DNA of 64,000 bases, taken from contig NZ_JBFRGP010000014.1 in assembly GCF_052115385.1 (NCBI RefSeq), positions 66,206-130,205 of the forward strand, given 5' to 3'. This DNA is from Dyella_D sp052115385 (GTDB taxonomy: Bacteria > Pseudomonadota > Gammaproteobacteria > Xanthomonadales > Rhodanobacteraceae). This document shows positions 7,971 through 16,101 of this stretch, piece after piece. Numbering within the stretch: position 1 is the first letter of the stretch; each line of letters starts with the position of its first letter. The notes beneath the pieces are model-generated. The model was not told the origin of the DNA. It made no database searches and was given only the letters and a program-made list of their open reading frames with translations. The position numbers and the translations under genes were made by a program.

Positions 7971-9998
7971 ATGCAAAAGCCCGCCCCTTTGGCCCTGGCG
8001 TTGGCGCTGTCCGTGGCGCTCAGCGGTAGCGCGTTCGCACAGGAACAGCTCCAGGGCAACAACGCGCCCAGCGGACTCTCCGCGCAGGCGCGCTCCAGCG
8101 GCACCAATGCCAAGCTCGACAACGCGCTGCTGCGCCTCAAGCAGCAGGCCGCCGCGCCAGCCACGCTCGGCAGCTCGGCCTTGCCGGCCAGCAGCAGCAC
8201 GTCGCGGGGGGCCAGGTCGGCGCGCTCGGTCGCGCCGGAAAACTACGTGACGGTGGACATCGTCGCCAAGGGCAATGTCGCCACGCCGCGCGCGCAGCTG
8301 GAACAACTGGGCTTTCGCACCGACGCGGTGTATCGCAACGATATCGGCGGACGCCTGCCGGTGTCGCAGATCGACCAGGCAGCGACGCTGCCCGGCGTCA
8401 TCACCATCAGCGTGCCCGAGAAGCGCACCCGTTCGGGCAATGTGAATTCGCAGGGCGACGCGGCACAGCGCAGCAAGGCGCTGCGCGACGTGGCGCTGGT
8501 GCGTCCGGCAACGCCGCAGGAGCCGAACCCGCCGCACGTCGACGGCACCGGCCTGACCATCGGCGTGATCTCCGACAGCTTCAACTGCCTGGCGGGAAAG
8601 GACGACGACATCGACAGCGACGACCTGCCGGCGGATACCACGGTGGTCAAGGAGGCCAGCGATTGCGTCAACGCCGGCACCGACGAAGGCCGCGCCATGG
8701 CCCAGATCATCCATGACGTGGCGCCCGGCGCCAGCATCGCGTTCTATTCGCCCGATACCATGGCCGACTTCGCGCAGGGCATAAAAACGCTGGCGCTGCC
8801 AGCCGACAAGGTCGACGCGAACGGCCGCCACGGTGGCGGCGCGCAGATCATCGTCGACGACCTGAGCTTCTTCGCCGAGCCGCTGTACCAGGAAGGCATC
8901 GTCGGCGCCGCGATCGACGACGTGGCCACCACCTACGGCACGGCCTACTTCACCGCCGCCGGCAACGACGCCAACAGCGGCCACGCGGCCTACGACAACA
9001 ACGCCGCCGCCTTCGCCGCCGCCGCGGTAAAGCGTGCCGCGGGCGCCAAGAGCGATCCGCTCAATCTCGGCGAGCGCCTGTTCAACTTCGATGCCAGCGG
9101 CGCCAGCACGCTCAACAATCTGCCGTTCACCATCGCCGCCGGCTCGCGGCAGCATCCGAACACCACGCGCGTCGCCGTGTATTGGGATCAGCCGATGACG
9201 CCGCCCAATGCCACCAGCTCGCTGAACCTGTGCGTGGGCGATGCCAACGGCAAGCCGCTGGCCGTCAACCTGTGCACCGGGCCGAGCGTGATCGGGCAGC
9301 CGGCGCACGCGATCCTCAGCGTCACCAACAGCGGCGCGGCGATCAACGGCAGCCTGCGCCTGGGACTTGCCGGCGGCGCGGCGCCAGGGCGCGTGCATCT
9401 GATCGTGATCGGCGGCGGTTCCACCATCAATCGCTACGGCACCGACACCGGCACCATCTATGGCCATCCGCTGTCGCCCAATGCGCAGGCGGTCGGCGCC
9501 GCCGATTACTTCAAGACGCCGCATTGCAATGCCGGCTTGCGCACCGCCACGCTGGAGTCGTACTCCTCCTTCGGCGGCACGCCGCTGTTGTTCGACAACA
9601 ATGGCGCGGCGCTGGCGCAGGTCGCGGTGCCGCAGAAGCCGGACATCGTGGCGCCGGATGGCGTGACCACCAACTTCTTCGGCATGGCCAGCCTGGACGC
9701 CGGCGCAGCCAATTCGCTGATCGCCGATTGCCGCACCTATCCGGACTTCCTCGCGTTCCAGTTCTACGGCACGTCGGCGGCGGCTCCGCATGCGGCGGCG
9801 GTGGCTGCACTGTTATGGCAGGCGCAGCCGACGGCCACCAAGACACAGTTGTACAGCGCGTTGCAGGGTTCGGCGCTCGATATGGGTGCAGCGGGGTTTG
9901 ATTATCACTCGGGGTATGGGTTTATCCAGGCGGATCAGGCGCTGGCGCGGTTGCGTACGAATCTGCAGAAAGCGGTGGCGAATAAGAAGAAGCCCTGA
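7971..9998 (+). CDS. Secreted S8-like serine peptidase with Glu at the His position (paralogue 2)
   Basis: A 675-residue secreted peptidase closely similar to the product of 993-2963, with long identical blocks such as YRNDIGGRLPVSQIDQAA. The signal peptide ends near residue 23 (AFAQ). Catalytic-site residues are D202 (IGVISDSF), E239 in DEGRAMAQIIHDVAPGA at the position of the usual His, N332 (AYFTAAGND) and S602 (YGTSAAAPHAAA). Compared with paralogue 1 it has an extra Ser/Arg-rich linker near residues 68-87. AAGGAAA lies about nine bases before the ATG. The gene follows the STN receptor after 125 bases that hold the GGACGTCC palindromes, so it may have its own promoter. Gene duplication around the signalling cassette is the simplest origin. 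Confidence 0.85.
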   Translation: MQKPAPLALALALSVALSGSAFAQEQLQGNNAPSGLSAQARSSGTNAKLDNALLRLKQQAAAPATLGSSALPASSSTSRGARSARSVAPENYVTVDIVAKGNVATPRAQLEQLGFRTDAVYRNDIGGRLPVSQIDQAATLPGVITISVPEKRTRSGNVNSQGDAAQRSKALRDVALVRPATPQEPNPPHVDGTGLTIGVISDSFNCLAGKDDDIDSDDLPADTTVVKEASDCVNAGTDEGRAMAQIIHDVAPGASIAFYSPDTMADFAQGIKTLALPADKVDANGRHGGGAQIIVDDLSFFAEPLYQEGIVGAAIDDVATTYGTAYFTAAGNDANSGHAAYDNNAAAFAAAAVKRAAGAKSDPLNLGERLFNFDASGASTLNNLPFTIAAGSRQHPNTTRVAVYWDQPMTPPNATSSLNLCVGDANGKPLAVNLCTGPSVIGQPAHAILSVTNSGAAINGSLRLGLAGGAAPGRVHLIVIGGGSTINRYGTDTGTIYGHPLSPNAQAVGAADYFKTPHCNAGLRTATLESYSSFGGTPLLFDNNGAALAQVAVPQKPDIVAPDGVTTNFFGMASLDAGAANSLIADCRTYPDFLAFQFYGTSAAAPHAAAVAALLWQAQPTATKTQLYSALQGSALDMGAAGFDYHSGYGFIQADQALARLRTNLQKAVANKKKP

Positions 9999-10013
9999 GC
10001 CTATCGGAGGAAC

Positions 10014-10123
10014 CCTTCTCCCTCCGGGAGAAGGTGGCGGCAGCCGGATGAGGGTACGGGCGGAGTGAAGCACTTCGCTCCGCCCGTACCCTCACCCCAA
10101 CCCCTCTCCCGGAGGGAGAGGGG
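10014..10123. repeat. Intergenic triple-hairpin repeat element
   Basis: Three adjacent inverted repeats occupy the start of the 415-base gap between the second peptidase and the next receptor: 10014-10034 (CCTTCTCC/GGAGAAGG), 10049-10094 (a 17-bp stem beginning TGAGGGTACGGG, with GAAG/CTTC pairing in its loop) and 10101-10123 (CCCCTCTCCC/GGGAGAGGGG). The GC-rich symmetry looks like a dispersed extragenic element rather than a gene-specific terminator, although it may stop transcription. Bases 10124-10413 hold no gene I can support; TTGACA at 10307-10312 could be a -35 box. Confidence 0.6.
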
Positions 10124-10413
10124 CTTTGCGTTGAAGCACCATGATGCGAAACAACTGACGCGAGGCTTGCGAAGAATCATCAGTACACATAGGCAAATTA
10201 CGTAAGCACCAACGCAATACGTCACGACCATGTGAAGCGATGTGTCGCATACGCCGCTTCGTCTACGCATTTGATGATGGTGTTCGCGCTTTAGGAACAT
10301 CTGCGCTTGACATGATTTTTCTCGCAGCGCACGTTCGGACCCGGGAGGCGGCAGTCGCATGTTCATGCGTGCTGCCAGGTTGTCGTCTCGTACGACTTCA
10401 TCGGGAGAAGTGC

Positions 10414-12945
10414 ATGTCACGTCGTTATGTGTCGCGTCCGCAAGGACGCGTCTGGGTCAGTGCGCGCCATTGCGGCATGGCCATGCTGGGATTGTCGATG
10501 GTGTTCGCCGCGCAGGCGCAGGACAGCGCGCCAACGGATCAACAAAAAGCCAAGACGCTCGAAGGCGTACAAGTCATCGGTTCGCGCGCGAAAGACCGCA
10601 CGGCAGCAGAAACACCGGCGCCGGTCGACGTCATCGGTCGCGAGCAGCTGGAAAGCGCCGGCGTGGTCGAAGTCGGCCAGGCGCTGCAGATGCTGGAGCC
10701 GAGCTTCAACTTCTCGCGCACCTTCGTCAGCGACGGTACCGATACCATCCGCCCGGCTACGTTGCGCGGCCTGGGTCCCGACCAGGTGCTGGTGCTGGTC
10801 AACGGCAAGCGGCGGCACCAGCAGGCGCTGGTCAACGTGCAGCAGACCATCGGCCGCGGCTCGGCCGGCACGGATATCAACGCGATCCCGATCTCCGCGA
10901 TCGAACGCATCGAAGTGCTGCGCGACGGCGCCGCGGCGCAGTACGGTTCCGATGCGATCTCCGGCGTGATCAATATCGTGCTGAAGAAGCAGGTCGGCGA
11001 GACCACCGGCTCGGTGACCGCCGGGCAGACCTACAAGGGCGACGGCTTCACCCGCCAGGGCGGCATCAATACCGGCTTCCGCCTGGGCCAGGACGGTTAT
11101 CTGAATCTGACCGCGGAATATCGCCATCGCGATCCCACCAATCGCGCCGGCCCGGATTCGCTGCGCGTGAGTCCGCCGCGCGTGACGCAGAAGCTTGGCG
11201 ACGCCGATACCAAGGACGCTTATTTCTGGCTCAACGGTGGGCTGCCCATCGCCGGTGGCGAGCTGTATTGGTTCGGCGGCATCTCGCAGCGCAAGGGCGA
11301 TTCATTCGGCTTCTTCCGGCCGGCCGGCGACAACCGCACCATTCCATCGCTGTATCCGAACGGCTTCCTGCCGAATATCGCCACCAACGTGAAAGACGCT
11401 TCGCTCGCGGTGGGTTATCGCGGGCCCTTGGGCGACAAGTGGGACTACGACATCTCGCTGATCCACGGCCGCAGCCAGTTCGCTTTCGACGAGCGCAACT
11501 CGGCCAACGTGAGCTGGTGGTATGAGCCACGCGATCCGACCAACCCCGCCGCCGGCATCTACGGCGCCTCGCCGACCTCGGCCAACACCGGCACGCTGCG
11601 GCTCAACGAGACCACCTTCAATGCCGACGTGCGCGGTCCGATCGACTGGGGCGTCGGCCACGATGCCTTGAATCTCGCCGTGGGCTTCGAGTGGCGGCGC
11701 GACAGTTACCAGATCCTGCCGGGCGATCCGGTGTCGTACACCTATGGCCGCACCGACAACCGCGGCATTCCGATCTATGGCCAGACCGGCGATATCGCAC
11801 AGCCGGGCATGCAAGGCTTTCCCGGCTTCTCGCCGACGGAAGCGGTGAACCTGGGGCGCCACAACATCGCGTTCTATCTGGATGCCGAATCGCAGGTGAC
11901 CCAGCGCGTGCTGCTCGGCGCCGCCGTGCGGCACGAGCATTATTCGGACTTCGGCGGCACCACCACCGGCAAGGTCTCGCTGCGCTTCGACGCCAACGAC
12001 AGCTTCGCCGTACGCGGCACGCTCGCCACCGGCTTCCGCGCACCGGGCGTGCAGCAGCTGTTCTACAGCCAGCGCTCGACCAACCTGGACCCGAGCGGCA
12101 CGCTCACCGACACGCTGACCGCGCGGCAGAACAGCGCCGTCACGCGCGCCTTCGGCATCCAGCCGCTGAAGCAGGAGACCTCGCGCAGCGGCACCGCGGG
12201 CATCGTCTACAAGCCCGGCAACGATTTCACCTTGACCGTCGACGTGTTCCGCATCGACATCAAGAACCGCATCATCTTCTCCAGCAATATCGTGCCGGAG
12301 AGCGTGGGCACCGACGGCAACGCCTGCGCGGCGAACAATGCCAACTGCCCGATCCGCGGCATCCTGCAGCCGTTCGGCGTGGGCCAGGTGCTGTTCTTCA
12401 CCAATGCCATCGACACCCGCACCAAGGGTATCGACGTGGTGGTGGAGAAGGGTTTCCGCTTCGACGACAACTCCGCGCTCGACCTGACCGCGCTGCTCAA
12501 CTACAACAAGACCGAGGTCACCAAGCGCAAGTCGCAGTCCGCGATCCTGCCGCCGGACAAGCTGTTCGACGACACCCAGGTGACCCTGATCGAGCACGGC
12601 CAGCCGCGCGTGCACCATATTCTGCAGGGCGTCTACCGCACCGGGCCGTGGGACTTCACCCTGCGCGGCAACTACTTCGGCCCGGTCAGCGGCCAGGGCT
12701 TCACGCCCGGCATCATCCAGACCTGGAGCGGCAAGTGGCTGGCCGACACGGCGGTGGGCTACCGCTTCTCGCGCAACCTGAAGCTGACCGTGGGCGCGGA
12801 CAACGTGTTCGACACCTATCCGGACAAGTGGAATCCGAAGACGGGCGCGCCGTTTCCGCAGCTGGGCTTCGTGTACGGCTGGGAGACGCTGCCGTTCGGC
12901 GTGAACGGCGGGTATTACTACGCGCGACTGGATTTCAAGTTCTAA
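10414..12945 (+). CDS. TonB-dependent outer-membrane receptor
   Basis: An 843-residue receptor of the COG1629/4771 type without an STN domain. The frame is open from 10240, but the ATG at 10414 is preceded by GGGAGAAG at the correct distance and opens a signal peptide ending near AAQAQ, so it is taken as the start. A plug domain follows (VDVIGREQLESAGVVEVGQAL ... RGLGPDQVLVLVNGKRRH ... YGSDAISGVINIVLKK), then the beta-barrel, which ends in a C-terminal aromatic (DFKF) typical for BAM recognition. It could import a product related to the neighbouring peptidase and signalling genes, but the substrate is unknown. Confidence 0.9.
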   Translation: MSRRYVSRPQGRVWVSARHCGMAMLGLSMVFAAQAQDSAPTDQQKAKTLEGVQVIGSRAKDRTAAETPAPVDVIGREQLESAGVVEVGQALQMLEPSFNFSRTFVSDGTDTIRPATLRGLGPDQVLVLVNGKRRHQQALVNVQQTIGRGSAGTDINAIPISAIERIEVLRDGAAAQYGSDAISGVINIVLKKQVGETTGSVTAGQTYKGDGFTRQGGINTGFRLGQDGYLNLTAEYRHRDPTNRAGPDSLRVSPPRVTQKLGDADTKDAYFWLNGGLPIAGGELYWFGGISQRKGDSFGFFRPAGDNRTIPSLYPNGFLPNIATNVKDASLAVGYRGPLGDKWDYDISLIHGRSQFAFDERNSANVSWWYEPRDPTNPAAGIYGASPTSANTGTLRLNETTFNADVRGPIDWGVGHDALNLAVGFEWRRDSYQILPGDPVSYTYGRTDNRGIPIYGQTGDIAQPGMQGFPGFSPTEAVNLGRHNIAFYLDAESQVTQRVLLGAAVRHEHYSDFGGTTTGKVSLRFDANDSFAVRGTLATGFRAPGVQQLFYSQRSTNLDPSGTLTDTLTARQNSAVTRAFGIQPLKQETSRSGTAGIVYKPGNDFTLTVDVFRIDIKNRIIFSSNIVPESVGTDGNACAANNANCPIRGILQPFGVGQVLFFTNAIDTRTKGIDVVVEKGFRFDDNSALDLTALLNYNKTEVTKRKSQSAILPPDKLFDDTQVTLIEHGQPRVHHILQGVYRTGPWDFTLRGNYFGPVSGQGFTPGIIQTWSGKWLADTAVGYRFSRNLKLTVGADNVFDTYPDKWNPKTGAPFPQLGFVYGWETLPFGVNGGYYYARLDFKF

Positions 12946-12956
12946 GCGCGACGCCG

Positions 12957-13046
12957 TAGGTTGGGGTGAGCCGCAGGCGAACCCCAACATGGCAACGTTC
13001 AAGCGTCTCGCATGGTTGGGGTTCGCCTGCGGCTTACCCCAACCTA
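12957..13046. repeat. REP-like doublet, copy 1 (GTTGGGG...CCCCAAC)
   Basis: Two 32-base units in inverted orientation (12957-12988 and 13015-13046) have nearly perfect mutual complementarity. Each unit is itself a hairpin, GTTGGGGT ... AACCCCAAC. Further copies lie at 14548-14638 and 40661-40737. The element sits between the convergent ends of the receptor and VOC genes, and its right arm reaches the VOC stop codon. Confidence 0.8.
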
Positions 13047-13394
13047 GGTCGCATCCAGCTCGAACACGTGGTTGTCGTAGTCGCTGAAGTACAGGGCGCT
13101 CTCGCCGCGCGCGAGCTGGTACTCGATCTTCAGCACGCTCAGCCGCTCGGCGCAGGCGCGCAGCTCGGCCGCGTCGACGGCCAGGGCGATATGGTCGCCG
13201 TGGCGGGTGGCCGGCCCCATCCCCTTGACCAGCACGAAGCACACGCCGGCCAGTTCCACGTGGGCTTCCTGGTGGTGGCTGTCGTCGGGCGCGGAGACCA
13301 GGATGCGGGCATCGGGGAAGACTGCGGCGAACAGCCGTGCGGTCTGGTCCGGGTCATGCACGATCAATGCGATGTGGCTGATGGCCTTGGGCAT
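13044..13394 (-). CDS. VOC-family protein, FosX/FosA-like
   Basis: A 116-residue single vicinal-oxygen-chelate protein. The likely metal ligands are H7 (ISHIALIV), H68 (GDHIALAV) and E112 (DNHVFELDAT), placed as in fosfomycin-modifying FosX/FosA enzymes and other glyoxalase-fold proteins. The C-terminal FSDYDNHVFEL block is especially FosX-like. The frame continues to 13448, but a GAGGAG site lies just before the ATG at 13394. It is monocistronic. Its biological substrate may be fosfomycin or another epoxide or electrophile; resistance is not shown by sequence alone. Confidence 0.75.
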   Translation of the reverse strand: MPKAISHIALIVHDPDQTARLFAAVFPDARILVSAPDDSHHQEAHVELAGVCFVLVKGMGPATRHGDHIALAVDAAELRACAERLSVLKIEYQLARGESALYFSDYDNHVFELDAT

Positions 13395-13513
13395 GGCGGC
13401 TCCTCGGGCGACGCGTGAGAGTATGCGCGCGGCCGGACCCAAGTCCATGACAGCGGCATTTCACGGCCTCCGTCACTCCAACCTCGCCGACCGCCCACGC
13501 TAAACTTCGCTGC

Positions 13514-14524
13514 ATGGCCCCGACTTCCCGCAAGCGCCAGCGGCGCGTTCCCTCCTCCGGCTCGGCGCGTCCGCGCCCCGCCGCCGCCCCGCCGGCCGGC
13601 CCGGCCGACAGCTCCAGCCGCGCCACCCGCGTGCTGGACCTGCTGCTGCAACGGCTGCCACCGCACTACCAGGAAAAGGCACGCGACTACCTGGTGCTGA
13701 CCCGCATGGACCGCCCGATCGGCGCCCTGCTGCTGCTGTGGCCGACCTGGTGGGCGCTGTGGCTGGCGGCGGGCGATTTCCCGCCGATCAAGGCGCTGCT
13801 GATCTTCACCGTGGGCGTGTTCGCCATGCGCGCCGCCGGTTGCGCCATCAACGACTACGCCGACCGCAAGCTGGACCCGCAGGTCGAACGCACCGCCGGG
13901 CGCCCGATCGCGGCCGGCCGGGTGACGCCACGCGAGGCGCTGATCGTGTTCGGCGTGCTGCTGGCGTTTTCCTTTCTGCTGGTGCTGTTCACCAACGCGC
14001 TGACCATCAAGCTGTCCTTTGCCGGCGCCGCGCTGGCCGCGCTGTATCCGTTCACCAAGCGCTACACCTATATGCCGCAGGTGGTGCTGGGGGCAGCGTT
14101 CGGCTGGTCGATCCCGATGGCGTTCGCGGCGGTGGGCAATAACGTGCCGCCGCTGGGGTGGCTGCTGTTTATCGGCAATATCCTGTGGTCGGTGATCTAC
14201 GACACGCAGTACGCGATGGTCGATCGCGATGACGATCTGAAGGCTGGCGCGAAGTCGACGGCGATCCTGTTCGGCGACGCGGACCTGCCGATCCTGGGCA
14301 TCCTGATCGGCACCTTCCTGCTGGCGATGGTGTTCGTCGGGCAGCGCGCCACGCTGGGCTGGCCGTATTGGCTGGGGCTGGTGGTCGCGGCGGGGCTGTT
14401 CGGTTGGCAGTTGTGGCGTATCCGCACGCATGACCGCGCGGCCTGCCTGTGGGCGTTCCGCAACAACAACTGGCTGGGCATGGTGCTGTGGGTGGGGATC
14501 GTGCTGGCGCTGGCGGTGAAGTGA
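13514..14524 (+). CDS. ubiA: 4-hydroxybenzoate octaprenyltransferase
   Basis: An integral-membrane prenyltransferase that attaches the polyprenyl tail to 4-hydroxybenzoate in ubiquinone synthesis. The two Mg-diphosphate motifs are NDYADRKLD (residues 113-121) and DRDDDLKAG (237-245), set among about nine membrane helices (LLLLWPTWWALWLA, FTVGVFAMRAAG and others). The 336 residues exceed the usual 290 or so because of a basic, Pro/Ala-rich N-terminal extension of about 45 residues. The start at 13514 has no clear Shine-Dalgarno sequence, so an internal GTG near 13631 remains possible. The flanking genes are unrelated. Confidence 0.93.
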   Translation: MAPTSRKRQRRVPSSGSARPRPAAAPPAGPADSSSRATRVLDLLLQRLPPHYQEKARDYLVLTRMDRPIGALLLLWPTWWALWLAAGDFPPIKALLIFTVGVFAMRAAGCAINDYADRKLDPQVERTAGRPIAAGRVTPREALIVFGVLLAFSFLLVLFTNALTIKLSFAGAALAALYPFTKRYTYMPQVVLGAAFGWSIPMAFAAVGNNVPPLGWLLFIGNILWSVIYDTQYAMVDRDDDLKAGAKSTAILFGDADLPILGILIGTFLLAMVFVGQRATLGWPYWLGLVVAAGLFGWQLWRIRTHDRAACLWAFRNNNWLGMVLWVGIVLALAVK

Positions 14525-14547
14525 GCGCCGGAACGAAGACGCCGACG

Positions 14548-14638
14548 TAGATTGGGGTGAGCCGAAGGCGAACCCCAACATCGGCACATCCCGGGCGCTT
14601 CACCTTGTTGGGGTTCGCCCTTGGCTCACCCCAACCTA
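14548..14638. repeat. REP-like doublet, copy 2
   Basis: Inverted units lie at 14548-14579 and 14607-14638, of the same family as 12957-13046. The outermost bases of the right unit (CTA on the + strand) form the TAG stop codon of the adjacent minus-strand TetR gene, so the element has landed exactly at the gene end. Confidence 0.8.
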
Positions 14639-15256
14639 CGCCGATGCGGGGCCTATCAACCCGTCCCAGGCTTTCATCGCGCAATCCACCACGCCCAGCA
14701 GCTGCTTACGCGACGCGCCGTCGCGCGCCTGCAGCGAAAGCCCGTTGAGTACGGTGGCGTAGAACGCGGCCACTGTGCCGATATCCACCGCTGCCGACAC
14801 ATCGCCATCGGCCACACCCTGCTTCAAGCGCCGGCGGATCAGCGCCTGGGTCTCGTTCCTGCGTTCGGCGAGGTCATGGAACACCGCCTCGTTATCCGCC
14901 GTCCGATGCGTCGCCCCCAGCACCACCAGGCAGCCGCGGCCATTGCCGAAGCGTCGCGCGGCTTCCCGCAACATCGCATCCACGGCGCCGCGCGCGGAAA
15001 CGTCGCGCTTGCCCAGCTCGTCCAGCGTGCGCGGCCCCACCGAGTTCACATACAGGTCCAGCGCCTCGCGGAACAAGGCCTCCTTGCAGCCGAACGCGGC
15101 GTACAGGCTGGGTGCGTTGATGCCCATCGCCGTGGTGAGGTCGCCCACCGACGCGCCGTCATAGCCGCGATCCAGGAATACCTCCATCGCCAGGCGCAGG
15201 ACCTGGTCGCGGTCGAACTTGCGCGGGCGGCCCCGCTCTTTCGTCGTCGCTGTCAT
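14636..15256 (-). CDS. TetR/AcrR-family transcriptional repressor
   Basis: A 206-residue regulator with an N-terminal HTH (about residues 15-60: DQVLRLAMEVFLDRGYDGAS, VGDLTTAMGINAPSLYAAFG) and a helical ligand-binding domain. The GTG at 15265 is in frame, but AAAGG eight bases before the ATG at 15256 favours that start. It is divergent from the SDR-MFS pair. The shared intergenic region carries two 24-bp palindromes, one abutting its own ribosome-binding site, so it probably represses itself and the pair. Such TetR/SDR/MFS sets often respond to a toxic small molecule; the inducer is unknown. Its TAG stop is supplied by a REP-like repeat. Confidence 0.9.
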   Translation of the reverse strand: MTATTKERGRPRKFDRDQVLRLAMEVFLDRGYDGASVGDLTTAMGINAPSLYAAFGCKEALFREALDLYVNSVGPRTLDELGKRDVSARGAVDAMLREAARRFGNGRGCLVVLGATHRTADNEAVFHDLAERRNETQALIRRRLKQGVADGDVSAAVDIGTVAAFYATVLNGLSLQARDGASRKQLLGVVDCAMKAWDGLIGPASA

Positions 15257-15266
15257 CGCGCGCACC

Positions 15267-15347
15267 TTTCTGTAGCGCTCAATACATAAAGTCCTTGACA
15301 GCCCCAGTCAAGGGCTGTTTCTATTTATGTATCGATCATTACATAAA
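15267..15347. promoter_or_regulatory. Two TetR-type operators and the divergent SDR promoter
   Basis: Operator 2 (15324-15347) is TTTATGTA, eight bases, TACATAAA: a perfect palindrome. Operator 1 (15267-15290) is TTTCTGTA, eight bases, TACATAAA, with one mismatch. A -35-like TTGACA lies at 15295-15300, and TTCTAT at 15319-15324 gives a -10 at 18-bp spacing, overlapping operator 2. Binding by the divergent TetR protein would block both directions. Confidence 0.75.
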
Positions 15348-15360
15348 AGGCGACACGAGC

Positions 15361-16101
15361 ATGAGCGATCTCAACGGCAAGGTGGCACTGGTGACCGGCG
15401 GCTCGCGCGGGATCGGCGCGGCGATCGTGCAGCGACTGGCGCGGGATGGGGCGGCGGTGGCGTTCACCTACGTCAGCTCCCCGGACAAGGCCCAGGCCCT
15501 GGTGCAGCAGATCGAAGCGGCGGGCGGCAAGGCGCGCGCCTACCAGGCGGACGCGGCCGATCCGGCAGCGCTGCGCGCAACGGTGGACCAGGTCGCCGCG
15601 GAATTGGGGCGGCTGGACATCCTGATCAACAACGCCGGCATCTTCCTCGGCGGCGCATTCGAGGAGACCACGCTGGAGGACTACGAGCGCACCATGGCGG
15701 TCAATGTGCGTGCGGTGTTCGTCGCCTCGCAGGCGGCGGCGCGGCATCTGGGCGAGGGCGGCCGCATCATCAGCATCGGCAGCTGCCTGGCCGATAGCGT
15801 GCCGTTCGCGGGCATGACGCTGTACTCGATGAGCAAGTCCGCGTTGTCGGCCTTCACCAAGGGTCTGGCGCGCGACCTCGGCCCGCGCGGCATCACCGTC
15901 AACCTGGTGCAGCCCGGCTCCACCAACACCGACATGAATCCGGCCGACGGCGACCACGCCGATGGGCAGCGCGCGCGCATGGCGATCCAGCGCTACGGCG
16001 ACGCCTCCAACATCGCCGGCATGGTGGCCTGGCTGGCCAGCGACGAAGGCCGCTTCGCCTCCGGCGCCGCGTTCACCGTAGACGGTGGCGCCAATGCCTG
16101 A
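15361..16101 (+). CDS. SDR-family NAD(P)-dependent oxidoreductase
   Basis: A 246-residue classical short-chain dehydrogenase. The cofactor motif is TGGSRGIG (residues 12-19), the structural motif NNAG lies near 91, the catalytic Ser is in ISIGSC and the YxxxK pair in LYSMSK. The C-terminus reads FTVDGGANA as in FabG-like enzymes. The ATG at 15361 follows AAAGGCGA. It is the first gene of a pair with the MFS exporter, whose start overlaps its stop, and it is controlled by the divergent TetR operators. It probably reduces or oxidises the molecule that the exporter pumps out; the substrate is unknown. Confidence 0.9.
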   Translation: MSDLNGKVALVTGGSRGIGAAIVQRLARDGAAVAFTYVSSPDKAQALVQQIEAAGGKARAYQADAADPAALRATVDQVAAELGRLDILINNAGIFLGGAFEETTLEDYERTMAVNVRAVFVASQAAARHLGEGGRIISIGSCLADSVPFAGMTLYSMSKSALSAFTKGLARDLGPRGITVNLVQPGSTNTDMNPADGDHADGQRARMAIQRYGDASNIAGMVAWLASDEGRFASGAAFTVDGGANA

